26,220 nt of DNA from JACTUC01 sp964477685 (GCA_964477685.1 CAYZHK010000014.1:1-26220); one strand, 5' to 3'. Shown: positions 1 through 7,314, counted from the stretch's first letter. Numbers and translations: made by a program. Notes: generated by a model from the letters alone, not told the origin.

Positions 1-611
1 TTCCAGACCAAGACTACCCCATCGCCCCTCCCGGCCCTCTCCACCTGGATAATGGGTAGGGATGTCATGCCCTTCGTAACAACCGTATTCGCCAAGGTCT
101 GGGCTCCATAGAGCATACCCGACTGTGAGCTCCTCCCAGAATTGATCAACACAATTCCGTCGATATCTTTTAGAGCGATCTCGTCGAGAGCCCTGCTCAC
201 GCTTTTCCCCTTGGACCAACCCTCCTTGTACCTCCTTACCGGTCGCTCCCTACGATAGAACTCCGACCATGCGCTCTCTCCCATTGGCACGGTGATAATC
301 CTGTGCCCCATCCCCTCCAGAAGCTTCCTCACCCTTTTATCCCACCCCTCCGAGATGGGCTCAGCACCCATTGGCACCACGGCTATGATCTTGAGACGTT
401 CCTTCCCCTTTGGATAGACCTCGCTGAGGTTCCTCTGCAGCCACTCGGAGATCTTAATGCTCCCCCCCGCTTCCCTGTACTCATTCACTAGCCTGAGGGT
501 CTCCTCGGTGAACCTCTCCACGAGCCAGGCAGACCGCTGTAGCTGGAGTGCTCCGCTCTTCCTCAGACTCCTGACGAGCCTGATCCTGATGCCGTGGGGG
601 TCATCCCTCAC
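1..611 (-). CDS. Cas2/PaaX-like N-terminal domain protein of unknown function, 3' end outside the window
   Basis: The minus-strand frame is open from 671 to the left edge, about 223 codons, and the C-terminus is missing. Its N-terminal part reads IQLFLLLYDIAVRDDP, then GIRIRLVRSLRKSGALQLQ, then RSAWLV. This is the beta-strand / Arg-rich helix / 'LQRSAW' pattern of the ferredoxin-like Cas2 fold, also used by PaaX C-terminal and ChrB-type proteins. The remainder (e.g. LKIIAVVPMGAEPISEGW, DGIVLINSGRSSQSGMLYGA) is not a family I recognise. The first canonical start in frame is GTG 611, which would delete the first conserved strand. An ATG at 690 is out of frame by +1 and hits a stop at 658-660, so either a frameshift or a non-canonical start is likely. 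No Cas1, Cas3 or repeats are nearby, so a CRISPR role is not supported. The fold is my inference from pattern. Confidence 0.6.
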   Translation of the reverse strand, partial: MRDDPHGIRIRLVRSLRKSGALQLQRSAWLVERFTEETLRLVNEYREAGGSIKISEWLQRNLSEVYPKGKERLKIIAVVPMGAEPISEGWDKRVRKLLEGMGHRIITVPMGESAWSEFYRRERPVRRYKEGWSKGKSVSRALDEIALKDIDGIVLINSGRSSQSGMLYGAQTLANTVVTKGMTSLPIIQVERAGRGDGVVLVW

Positions 612-631
612 TGCAATGTCATAGAGGAGGA

Positions 632-667
632 GGAACAGTTGGATCCCTCGGTTCTGTCTACTGTTCC
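632..667. repeat. 8-bp perfect inverted repeat in the 5' region of the Cas2/PaaX-like gene
   Basis: GGAACAGT at 632-639 is the exact inverse of ACTGTTCC at 660-667, with a 20-nt spacer. It lies 21-56 bp upstream of GTG 611 and about 40 bp upstream of the divergent CBS gene. This position suits an operator for a DNA-binding protein or a transcript hairpin. Confidence 0.45.
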
Positions 668-673
668 ACCGTC

Positions 674-686
674 AACTTTAACTTTA
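674..686 (+). promoter_or_regulatory. TATA-like element for the CBS-domain gene (possibly shared with the divergent gene)
   Basis: The A/T-rich 'aactttaacttta' is centred about 27 bp before GTG 707, the spacing expected for a leaderless archaeal transcript. Read on the other strand it gives GTTAAAGTT, so it could also drive the minus-strand gene ending at position 1. This is sequence inference only. Confidence 0.4.
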
Positions 687-706
687 CCATGGACGATTAA
701 TGGTTA

Positions 707-1621
707 GTGACTCCCTTGTCCTCATTCGCAGTCACATCCATAGCTCGACACCCACCGGCAGTCATCCTAAGGACTGAATCCTCCGTGACGGAGTCGATCC
801 ACCAGTTGGCCGAGAAGAGTGTCAGGCATGCCATCGTCTCAAACGACGGGAAGCGGCTGGATGGCATAATCTCGGCTAAAGACCTCCTCAACTTCCTGGG
901 TGGAGGAAACAAGTTTAAGGTGGACGGCCTTGACCCGTCGACCGACCTCCAGGGGGTGCTCAGCTCCTCCATAGCCCCAGTGATCAATCCTAAGCCCATA
1001 GTCGGAAGCACAGCCGCCTCATTGCCCGATACAATGGCTCTCATGGCAAAGCACGACATCGGTATGATACCTCTGCTGGACCCCGGCGGCTGCATCTGGG
1101 GTTCGCTCTCCGAGAGGCACCTATTCAAGCTATTCGAAGCCAACCAGATGTTCGTAAGGGTATTCGAGATAATGTCCAAGCCTATAATAACCCTTGATGT
1201 CAAGTCGACGCTCCTGGATGCCATGAAAACGATGATAAAGAATGACATCAGGCGCATCCTTATCATGAGGGAGAGCGACCTTTGGGGGATAGTGACCGTC
1301 AAGGATATCGTAAGGTTCCTGGATAGCCAGTACATCCGCGACACCATCAAGATGGGACTCTGCAATTACCTGCTCAACATAAACGTCTCAAAGCTCGCCA
1401 CCACAAACCCGAAGACCTGCGACCCTGATGAGGATCTCTGTGACGCCGTGAAGAAGATGAATTCGTTCAATGTAGGCTCGCTGGTGGTGATGTCGGGAGG
1501 GCGCCCTATCGGAATGCTGACCGAAAGGGATTTCCTGCTGAAGCTGCCCAAGCTGAGGGGCGTGGAATTCATCACAGACGTCAGCAAGAACAGGGTCCTC
1601 GTGGGTAGGATTCACTTCTGA
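707..1621 (+). CDS. Four-CBS-domain protein (two Bateman modules)
   Basis: A 304-residue protein made almost entirely of CBS repeats. They lie roughly at residues 8-65, 85-145, 152-208 and 226-290. Each ends in the typical turn before the last helix: DGIISAKDLLNFL, GSLSERHLFKLFE, WGIVTVKDIVRFLD, IGMLTERDFLLKL. Paired CBS domains form Bateman modules that bind adenosyl ligands (AMP, ATP, SAM) and act as energy or metabolite sensors. With no catalytic domain attached, the partner cannot be named. The GTG start at 707 is the first in frame after the TAA at 698, and a TATA-like element sits 27 bp upstream, consistent with leaderless translation. It is divergent from the Cas2-like gene with fewer than 20 bp between the outermost possible starts. 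Confidence 0.9.
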   Translation: MTPLSSFAVTSIARHPPAVILRTESSVTESIHQLAEKSVRHAIVSNDGKRLDGIISAKDLLNFLGGGNKFKVDGLDPSTDLQGVLSSSIAPVINPKPIVGSTAASLPDTMALMAKHDIGMIPLLDPGGCIWGSLSERHLFKLFEANQMFVRVFEIMSKPIITLDVKSTLLDAMKTMIKNDIRRILIMRESDLWGIVTVKDIVRFLDSQYIRDTIKMGLCNYLLNINVSKLATTNPKTCDPDEDLCDAVKKMNSFNVGSLVVMSGGRPIGMLTERDFLLKLPKLRGVEFITDVSKNRVLVGRIHF

Positions 1622-1660
1622 ATGCCACGGAGAGTCATATTTCCGTCATTCGGCAAGATA

Positions 1661-1677
1661 ACATTCAAATGTTTTTT
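1661..1677 (+). terminator. Possible short hairpin plus T6 terminator after the CBS gene
   Basis: 'acattcaaatgt' can fold as a 4-5 bp stem and is followed by six T residues at 1672-1677. The same T/A-rich stretch also serves as the candidate TATA box of the next gene, so terminator and promoter would overlap. The stem is weak. Confidence 0.3.
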
Positions 1678-1682
1678 ATATT
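1673..1682 (+). promoter_or_regulatory. TATA box of the polyprenyl diphosphate synthase gene
   Basis: 'tttttatatt' lies about 26 bp upstream of GTG 1704 and 35 bp upstream of ATG 1713. A transcript would begin near 1704, giving either a leaderless GTG start or a 9-nt leader to the ATG. Confidence 0.45.
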
Positions 1683-1712
1683 GAAATAGGGATAATTTTA
1701 TACGTGGTTAGG

Positions 1713-2663
1713 ATGTCGGATCCCGCACTGATGCTCAAGCAGTTGGGGGAGCCTCTGGTAAATTCTGCCTTCGATGAGTTCCTGTCCAGCAAAATCCCCT
1801 CAACAACCGGCCGGGAAATACTGGCCAAATTCAGGAGAAAATGGAAGGACTATTCGAGACCAGCTCTCATGATACTGTCCTGCCAGGCAGCGGGCGGGGA
1901 CCCCAAACTGGTGGAACCAGTTGCAAAGGCCCTTATCCTGATATCCGGCGCCTTCGACATTCACGATGACATCGTTGATAAATCTGTCGAAAGGAAGGGC
2001 AAAAAAACCCTCCTCGGTATCTATGGCTACGAGTCCATGATGCTGGTGGGAGATTCTCTGATAATTGGAGCGTTGAGCTACCTCCCATCAATGCATGAAA
2101 CAATCCCCAATGAAACAGTGATGAGGATAGCCGAAATAATAAAAAATGGGAGCTTCGAGCTGGGCTCTTCAGCCTTTGAGGAGTTTAACTTCATCTGCAA
2201 CTGCGATGTCACCCCGGAGCAGTATCTTCAGATGGTCCACATGAAAGCCGCTGACGTCGAATCCTACACAAAAATAGGAGCCATAGTGGGGGGTGCAGAC
2301 GAGAAGACCATTGAGGCATTCGGCAGATTCGGGAGAGTCTTGGGGATGGTGGCCATACTGAGGGACGATATTGAGGACACTTTCAATGACCTAAATGAGT
2401 TAAAGGCAAGAATCCTAAATGAGAGTCTCCCACTCCCGATACTCTTCTCTCTATCGGATGTCGAATTATGCCCTATGCTAAAATCTGTTACTCCCAGCAC
2501 GACAATAAAAGATATCAAGGAAATCATAAGACACATCGAAAAGCAGAAGGGCTTTGAAAAGACAAAGGATGTCATCGAAAAATACATTGCTGAAATGGCT
2601 AATAACCTATCAAAATATAGAAATACGGAAAAATTAGTGTCCCTCGTAAAAAAGAGGGACTAA
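1713..2663 (+). CDS. Polyprenyl diphosphate synthase (trans-isoprenyl, GGPP-synthase type)
   Basis: About 316 residues. The first aspartate-rich motif is in FDIHDDIVDKS (DDIVD, about residue 87) and the second in AILRDDIEDTF (DDIED, about residue 218). Both bind the Mg-diphosphate of the allylic substrate. KAADVESYTKIGAIVGG between them matches the conserved K(T/A)A..(Y/F) helix. The family condenses isopentenyl diphosphate with an allylic diphosphate; in archaea the usual product is C20 or longer for ether lipids or quinones. Product length cannot be read from the sequence. GTG 1704 is an alternative in-frame start; I prefer ATG 1713. Its A+T content is somewhat higher than that of the preceding genes and increases towards the AT-rich segment downstream. 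Confidence 0.9.
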   Translation: MSDPALMLKQLGEPLVNSAFDEFLSSKIPSTTGREILAKFRRKWKDYSRPALMILSCQAAGGDPKLVEPVAKALILISGAFDIHDDIVDKSVERKGKKTLLGIYGYESMMLVGDSLIIGALSYLPSMHETIPNETVMRIAEIIKNGSFELGSSAFEEFNFICNCDVTPEQYLQMVHMKAADVESYTKIGAIVGGADEKTIEAFGRFGRVLGMVAILRDDIEDTFNDLNELKARILNESLPLPILFSLSDVELCPMLKSVTPSTTIKDIKEIIRHIEKQKGFEKTKDVIEKYIAEMANNLSKYRNTEKLVSLVKKRD

Positions 2664-3014
2664 ATCCACATACGTACTGGGGTTGGGGTATACTTCTTCA
2701 CTGACTGACTCCTCCTTCGTGCCTGCGTCAAACAAAAATACGCAAAGTAAGTTTAAAAGGATTTCGGTAAAAATGATACTTTCCCACAATTGTATCTATG
2801 TTTTACAATTATACTAATACAAAATAAGTTCGTTTTATGATATCTTTCGCCGTAGTGAACATCAGTCGCCAATTGGTTTAAAAAGAATTATTTTACCATG
2901 ACTGAGATGAATTTAGCATATTAAATTTCAGTAATCAGGAATAAAACATTTTGCAAATAAAAATTTAAAAATATTTTTGATAAATTAATATAATTTTATT
3001 TCATAACCAAAGCG
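2664..3014. other. AT-rich intergenic segment without a recognisable gene
   Basis: About 350 bp with very low GC and no convincing coding frame; the longest forward reading from an ATG near 2898 is eight codons. Three 'tttaaaa' TATA-like strings occur (near 2750, 2878 and 2963), which could be decayed promoters. An inverted repeat (2788-2810) is described separately. Composition changes sharply at about 2740 from the GC-richer upstream DNA, suggesting the left part of an acquired segment. Confidence 0.5.
2788..2810. repeat. 7-bp inverted repeat in the AT-rich intergenic segment
   Basis: AATTGTA at 2788-2794 and its inverse TACAATT at 2804-2810 are separated by 9 nt. It could be a regulator-binding site or chance in AT-rich DNA; there is no further support. 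Confidence 0.3.
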
Positions 3015-3023
3015 TATTTATAT
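3015..3023 (+). promoter_or_regulatory. TATA box of the MFS-like transporter gene
   Basis: 'tatttatat' is centred about 28 bp upstream of ATG 3047, giving a leaderless transcript. No Shine-Dalgarno sequence precedes the ATG. Confidence 0.5.
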
Positions 3024-3046
3024 CATCTGCAATTATCAAAAAAACA

Positions 3047-4324
3047 ATGCCGTTGTTAAATAACATTGTGTCTTCAATTAAGACAGGTTGGGCTAATCTA
3101 AATAACGATGACAACCTCACAATGTTAACGTTTCTGAGTGTTACCTACATTTTTCTAATCTTCGTTAACTCTTCATTAATAAGTGATGCCATATCAGTTG
3201 GGCCTATCACGATTTTTGGAAGCATAATGCAAGCTTCTTCACTTTTCACATTCTTACTCGCATTTTCTGCTTTCATCTCTCTTTTAATCGGCTCATTATT
3301 TAGAAATAATTACAATCGGAAAGTACAAATTTTTTCATCCTTAACGGGCTTGTTATTTGGTTTTTTATTATACCTTCCGATTCCTGGAGTATTTGGAATA
3401 TGCCTTTATTCAATTCTTGCGGGCTTTTTCTCTGGATTTGCATTAGCAAATATACTGGCCGCATTTATTAGCAAAACAACTTTCAATAATCGAGGAAGCA
3501 CATCTGGGATATTCGTTTTTATGGTCTATCTGATCCTTTTTGTTTTTACTATATTGGTCAGCTCACTTCATGAATTGGCTATTATTTTAGTAATCTTGAA
3601 GATATTCAGTTTGTTTTTAAGCTTGAGAATAAAGGATTTTCGATTTAATACTGAATCGATAGAATATACAAAAACTACAAACAACACGAAATCTATGTTT
3701 CTCATTGTTTGGGGAATATTTCTCCTATCAGATGTTGCTCTTCAAACATATTTTCGCTATCTTGAAACAATAGGTATAATCCCGCCCCAAGGACTGTTCT
3801 CCTATTCGGGCTTACATATGATTAGTCAAATCATCGGGCTTTTCACCATTCTTTTCGGTGGCATTTTAATGGATATCTATGGTAGAAAAAAATTAATGAT
3901 GTTTTCTTTCGCTTATTTAGGTATAAACTATGCCATCATCTCATCTTCACGGGGGATCCTCAACTATTTCACAATACTTGATGGCATTGCTTTTGGCATT
4001 CTTACGGTATTATTCTTATTAGTGCTCTGGGGTGATATTTGTAAACCTTCAAATAGGGCAATCTGGATCGCTTTATGTATTGGCTTATCTATTCTTTCAT
4101 ATCCCGCAATAATAATTGCGCCATATATTGTAAATTCTTTAATTAACATCACAACAAGTGATCTGTTTCCTATTACCAGCTTCTTCCTTTTCATCGCAGT
4201 CGTTATAATTTTATACCTGCCAGAAACTCTTCCGGACAAGATTATTCAGAAGAAGGAACTGGATGACTATATTAAAATGGCAAAGAAAGTGAAAGAGAAG
4301 TATAGAAATGAATCAAAAGGTTAG
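3047..4324 (+). CDS. Major facilitator superfamily-type transporter, AT-rich
   Basis: A 425-residue integral membrane protein with about 11-12 hydrophobic segments from residue 27 to 395 and a charged cytoplasmic tail (ELDDYIKMAKKVKEKYRNE). The loop GGILMDIYGRKKLMMF (about residues 279-294) matches MFS motif A (GxxxD(R/K)xGR(R/K)), placed between the first two helices of the C-terminal half. LPETLPDK after the last helix is typical of MFS C-termini. The substrate is not predictable. Base composition and codon use (many AAA, AAT, ATA, TTT) differ sharply from the genes on both sides, pointing to recent acquisition or a different mutational history. The stop overlaps the convergent ParA stop by 4 bp (TTAG shared). 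Confidence 0.8.
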   Translation: MPLLNNIVSSIKTGWANLNNDDNLTMLTFLSVTYIFLIFVNSSLISDAISVGPITIFGSIMQASSLFTFLLAFSAFISLLIGSLFRNNYNRKVQIFSSLTGLLFGFLLYLPIPGVFGICLYSILAGFFSGFALANILAAFISKTTFNNRGSTSGIFVFMVYLILFVFTILVSSLHELAIILVILKIFSLFLSLRIKDFRFNTESIEYTKTTNNTKSMFLIVWGIFLLSDVALQTYFRYLETIGIIPPQGLFSYSGLHMISQIIGLFTILFGGILMDIYGRKKLMMFSFAYLGINYAIISSSRGILNYFTILDGIAFGILTVLFLLVLWGDICKPSNRAIWIALCIGLSILSYPAIIIAPYIVNSLINITTSDLFPITSFFLFIAVVIILYLPETLPDKIIQKKELDDYIKMAKKVKEKYRNESKG

Positions 4325-5100
4325 AAGAGGTCCAGCTTCGCCGCAACCACCCTCAGCATCTCCGTGAATGGGTGCTTCGGGTTGTTGAGGATGAAAATGT
4401 TGCCCCTCTTCAGCCTGCCGACCTCGCAGAAGCATGGCAGGATGCCTATAACCGCCTCCTTGTACCTGCTCTGCAGGTCTTCGATTATCTTGTCCTTCTC
4501 AGGATCCTTCAGGTCCGTCCCCCCGATGGCCTTGTTGATGATGATGGCCGTCTCCTTTTCGAAGGTTTCATAGAGCTCCTTTAACATGCGAGTCGTTCCC
4601 GCTATGTCCGCATCATCCAGCGTCGACACAACCACCGCCACATCTGCCGCGACGACCGCATTGATGGATAGGTACTGGATGCCTGGGCTTGTGTCGCCAA
4701 TGACGATGTCGAAGCCGAGGTCGTCGACGAGCTCCTTCCTCATCCTGTAGATCCTCTGGAGTGCCTCGATCTCCCACTTCTTCCCCTTGGAGACCATCTC
4801 GCGTATGGCCTCCGTGGAGAAGTCAGCAAAACCCACGTAGAGCTTCCCCTTGTTATCGATCTTATAGGAGCAGTCCAGGAGGACGTCGCCGATGTTCATG
4901 CTCCCGTCCAGGACGTTGTTGATATAATTCTTCAGCCCCTTGGGCTCGAAGACTACGTGCTGGGTTGGGGCCCTGAAGTCCAGGTCCAGGAGGGCTACCT
5001 TCTTCCCCTGCATGGCGTATATCGCTGCCAGGTTCACCGCCAGGTAGCTCTTCCCGGTGCCTCCCTTGTAGGAGTGTATAGTTATGAACTTACCCATCAT
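4321..5100 (-). CDS. ParA/MinD-family P-loop ATPase
   Basis: A 259-residue protein with a deviant Walker A motif at residues 11-17 (KGGTGKS), carrying the signature lysine of the ParA/MinD/Soj group. Switch I-like DLDFRAPT is at about residue 39 and Walker B-like VIGDTSPG at about 133. VAADVAVVVSTLDDADIAGT and AIIINKAIGG match the later conserved strands. Such ATPases dimerise on ATP and position DNA or protein cargo. I see no C-terminal amphipathic membrane helix of the MinD type, so DNA or cargo positioning is more likely than membrane oscillation. It starts inside the stop of the upstream wHTH gene (ATGA overlap, 4 bp), so the two are translationally coupled. ATG 5097 is an alternative start. 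Confidence 0.9.
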   Translation of the reverse strand: MMGKFITIHSYKGGTGKSYLAVNLAAIYAMQGKKVALLDLDFRAPTQHVVFEPKGLKNYINNVLDGSMNIGDVLLDCSYKIDNKGKLYVGFADFSTEAIREMVSKGKKWEIEALQRIYRMRKELVDDLGFDIVIGDTSPGIQYLSINAVVAADVAVVVSTLDDADIAGTTRMLKELYETFEKETAIIINKAIGGTDLKDPEKDKIIEDLQSRYKEAVIGILPCFCEVGRLKRGNIFILNNPKHPFTEMLRVVAAKLDLF

Positions 5101-5480
5101 GCTTCACCATCTATCGCGAAGTAGATCTGGTGCTTCTTCCGTATTTTCTTTACATAGCCGAGCCTGACCAGCTGGTTGAGGTAACCGCTCTCGATGGCCC
5201 TGGCCCTCCCTGTGATGGACGCAACCTCGTCTGCCCTCCCCTCGACAAGTTTGCTGAGGGCAACCATCGTCTTCCTGAGGTGGTCCGGTAGCCTCAGCAG
5301 GACGGCGACGCTGAGGCCCGAGCTCCCGTTATCGGCCTCCTCGGGTGCCTTCTCCTCCCTGTCTAGCCTCTGCATCATCTCCTTCTGGAGGGAGATTATC
5401 TGCTCAAGGTAGCTCCTCATGGAGATGAACTCTTTCTCCATCCGCAGGAGCGCATTTCCTTCAACTTCAACCTTGCTCAT
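5097..5480 (-). CDS. Winged-helix protein with N-terminal coiled coil, partner of the ParA-like ATPase
   Basis: About 127 residues. Residues 10-42 are a charged, heptad-like helix (MEKEFISMRSYLEQIISLQK). A low-complexity acidic linker follows, then a winged-helix domain at about 55-125 (LLRLPDHLRKTMVALSKL, ASITGRARAIESGYLNQL, LVRLGYVKKIRKKHQIYFA) resembling MarR/PadR/ArsR-like folds. The likely start is ATG 5480; an upstream ATG at 5534 would add 18 residues of unlikely sequence. The gene is first in a two-gene unit with the ATPase, whose start overlaps its stop by 4 bp. A plausible role is the DNA-binding adaptor of a ParA-type partition or positioning pair. It is not a recognisable ParB, SegB or AspA, so the role is inference. 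Confidence 0.75.
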   Translation of the reverse strand: MSKVEVEGNALLRMEKEFISMRSYLEQIISLQKEMMQRLDREEKAPEEADNGSSGLSVAVLLRLPDHLRKTMVALSKLVEGRADEVASITGRARAIESGYLNQLVRLGYVKKIRKKHQIYFAIDGEA

Positions 5481-5518
5481 GTGAGGTTCGCCCGTTTTAG
5501 TGTCGAACACATAAACTC

Positions 5519-5620
5519 TTATCTGTAAATACATTTGCTGCGAATAAATACCTTTCGATGGGTGGCGATGCAGGTCCTCGGCGTCCCAGTGAAACAGACT
5601 GTTACTCTGAAATTATACAC
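5519..5620 (-). promoter_or_regulatory. Candidate promoter region of the wHTH-ParA unit
   Basis: On the minus strand three TATA-like strings precede ATG 5480: TATTTACAG (about 5522-5530), TATTTATTCG (5541-5550) and GTGTATAATT (5611-5620). They would give leaders of roughly 20, 40 and 110 nt. Which one is used cannot be decided from sequence. Confidence 0.35.
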
Positions 5621-5699
5621 TTTGATTTGATAATAATTTTTTTAAAGAAAAATGGGTAATGTGATGCGGAGATCAAACAGCGCTGGGGGGAACAATCGG

Positions 5700-5708
5700 C
5701 TTTAATAC
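5700..5708 (+). promoter_or_regulatory. TATA box of the inositol-1-phosphate synthase gene
   Basis: 'ctttaatac' is centred about 38 bp before ATG 5742, putting transcription start near 5731 with a leader of about 11 nt. This argues for ATG 5742 and against the earlier in-frame ATG at 5712. Confidence 0.5.
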
Positions 5709-5741
5709 CGGATGTGCATATTCGCTTCAGAGGCAATTGTC

Positions 5742-6797
5742 ATGGGCAGGATCAAGATCGCTTTGGCCGGTGTGGGCAACTGCTCTTCAGCCCTCCTCCA
5801 GAGCATCCTCTACTACAAGGATGCCGCGAATGGTCTCATCCACGGTAATATAGGCAGCTACAGGGCTTCCGATATTGAGCTTGTGGGCGCCCTGGACATC
5901 GATTCCAGGAAGGTGGGGAAGGACATCTCCCAGGCCGTCTTGGCCGATCCGAACGTGGCGCCTCAGGTGGTGAAGGTGCCGGACCAGGGGCTGGAGGTCG
6001 CCATGGGCAGGGTCCTCGATGGGGCGGACGGCGTCCTGAAGGACCTGATCCACATGAGTGGGTCGAAACCCGTCGATGCTGCTGCCTACCTGAGAGATAG
6101 GAAAGCGGAGATCTTTATCAACCTCCTGCCAACAGGCGCAACCAAGGCCTCTGAATACTACGCTAAGGCAGCCTTGGATGCAGGGTGCGCCTTCGTGAAC
6201 TGCACCCCTGCCAAGATAGCCACTAGCAGTAGCTGGGCCAAATCCTTCGCCTCAGCAGGCCTCCCCCTGGTGGGGGACGACCTTCTGAGTCAGCTGGGGG
6301 GGACCGCACTGCATATGGGCCTCTTGGACCTCTTCGCCAAGAGGGGCATAACCATCGATAAGACCTACCAGCTGGACATCGGCGGCTCAATGGAGGCCTA
6401 CGGGGTTCTAGAAGACTACAGGCGCGAGGAGAAGCGGAAGGTGAAGTCAGATGCCATCCGCCAGTCTCTGCCCGACAAATCTAGGGTCGCCACGGGAACA
6501 TCCGACTTCGTTGCCTTCATGAAGGACAAGAGGACCAGCTACTTCTTCATCCACGGGGCCGGCTGCCTCGGTTCGGAGGCTGTGGTCGACATATACTTCA
6601 GGACCCAGGACAGCTCCAACGGTGCCGGCATGCTTCTCGACGTTATCCGGGGTGTCAGAGTGGCCCTTGACAGGAAGCTGAAGGGGCCGGTGGAGAGCAT
6701 CTGCTCCTACGGCTTCAAGAGCGCCCCTTCGCGGTCAACGCTGACCGGCTCGCAGGCTGCCTTTGAGGCTTTCGTGGCAGGCAGGCGGAAGAACTAG
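5742..6797 (+). CDS. ino1: Myo-inositol-1-phosphate synthase
   Basis: A 351-residue protein. GVGNCSSALLQ at residues 8-18 is the NAD-binding Rossmann loop with the GxGNCxS signature of prokaryotic-type inositol-1-phosphate synthases. INLLPTGAT, FVNCTPAKIA, LVGDDLLSQLGGT (family: GDDIKSQxGAT), YQLDIGGSM and EEKRKVKSDAI (family: SKKxSKT lysine cluster) follow in the expected order, and DSSNGAGMLLDVIR matches DSPNSAGVxIDAIR. The enzyme converts D-glucose-6-phosphate to L-myo-inositol-1-phosphate, using bound NAD for an internal redox cycle. In archaea the product feeds archaetidylinositol lipids and, in thermophiles, di-myo-inositol phosphate. The GDDLL variant at the usual GDDIK lysine is a mild oddity. 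SSB follows 51 bp downstream, from its own TATA box. Confidence 0.92.
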   Translation: MGRIKIALAGVGNCSSALLQSILYYKDAANGLIHGNIGSYRASDIELVGALDIDSRKVGKDISQAVLADPNVAPQVVKVPDQGLEVAMGRVLDGADGVLKDLIHMSGSKPVDAAAYLRDRKAEIFINLLPTGATKASEYYAKAALDAGCAFVNCTPAKIATSSSWAKSFASAGLPLVGDDLLSQLGGTALHMGLLDLFAKRGITIDKTYQLDIGGSMEAYGVLEDYRREEKRKVKSDAIRQSLPDKSRVATGTSDFVAFMKDKRTSYFFIHGAGCLGSEAVVDIYFRTQDSSNGAGMLLDVIRGVRVALDRKLKGPVESICSYGFKSAPSRSTLTGSQAAFEAFVAGRRKN

Positions 6798-6801
6798 GAA
6801 G

Positions 6802-6809
6802 CTTTATTT
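6802..6809 (+). promoter_or_regulatory. TATA box of the SSB gene
   Basis: 'ctttattt' is located about 43 bp upstream of ATG 6849. The predicted start near 6831 leaves an 18-nt leader containing 'ttggaag', a poor ribosome-binding site. Confidence 0.4.
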
Positions 6810-6848
6810 GCATCAAAGACCTCCCTTATTGCAAGTTGGAAGAATCGA

Positions 6849-7274
6849 ATGTCTGAAAGCAAGAAGGTTGAAGAACTTAATCCCGGCTCACGGAGCGTCG
6901 ACGTCCTCGTCAAGGTCGTCGAACTGTACCCGGTCCGGGAGGTTACCACAAAGGACGGCTCATCCCACACGGTTGGGGAAGCCCTGGTGGGCGACGATAC
7001 TGGAAGCGTGATCCTGAGCCTCTGGGACGAGGCAGCCTCCAGCGCCCAGCCGGGAAAGATGATCCAGGTCCGGAATGGCTACATCAGCCTCTACAAGGGG
7101 AATATGCGCCTCAACATCGGCAAGTACGGCACCATGGAAGAGACCTCTGAGGTCATAGGCCAGGTTAACACAGAGAACAACATATCCAATAGGTCCTACG
7201 ACCAGCAGATCCCCAAGTTCAGGCCCCTCTACACCAACAGCGACCGCGGCCGCTACGGAAGAGGGCGCCGCTAG
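6849..7274 (+). CDS. ssb: Single-OB-fold ssDNA-binding protein, crenarchaeal SSB/RPA type
   Basis: A 141-residue protein with one OB fold at residues 14-100. Recognisable strands are SVDVLVKVVELYPVREV, AGGED-free loop TTKDGSSHTVGEALVGDDT, GSVILSLWDEA, PGKMIQVRNGYISLYKG and MRLNIGKYGTMEE, the order seen in Sulfolobus-type SSB and eukaryotic SOSS-B. The C-terminal tail (from about residue 108) is hydrophilic and ends in RGRYGRGRR. It is basic and Gly/Arg-rich rather than the acidic tip of bacterial SSB, so it may bind nucleic acid rather than recruit partners. It protects single strands in replication and repair. It follows inositol-1-phosphate synthase but has its own promoter. Confidence 0.88.
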   Translation: MSESKKVEELNPGSRSVDVLVKVVELYPVREVTTKDGSSHTVGEALVGDDTGSVILSLWDEAASSAQPGKMIQVRNGYISLYKGNMRLNIGKYGTMEETSEVIGQVNTENNISNRSYDQQIPKFRPLYTNSDRGRYGRGRR

Positions 7275-7314
7275 GGGCTCCCATTTCCTCCCCCCACAGG
7301 GATGACCGACTCCA

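Noticed and set aside
1..671. CRISPR-Cas locus implied by the Cas2-like protein
   Set aside because: There is no repeat-spacer array, Cas1 or effector gene in the window, and the protein is much longer than Cas2.
697..1365. 222-codon minus-strand frame opposite the CBS protein
   Set aside because: The CBS repeats on the plus strand are clear; this is a shadow frame of biased codons.
2664..3046. Possible tRNA or small gene in the AT-rich gap
   Set aside because: No cloverleaf arms or TTCRA T-loop were found, and all coding frames are very short.
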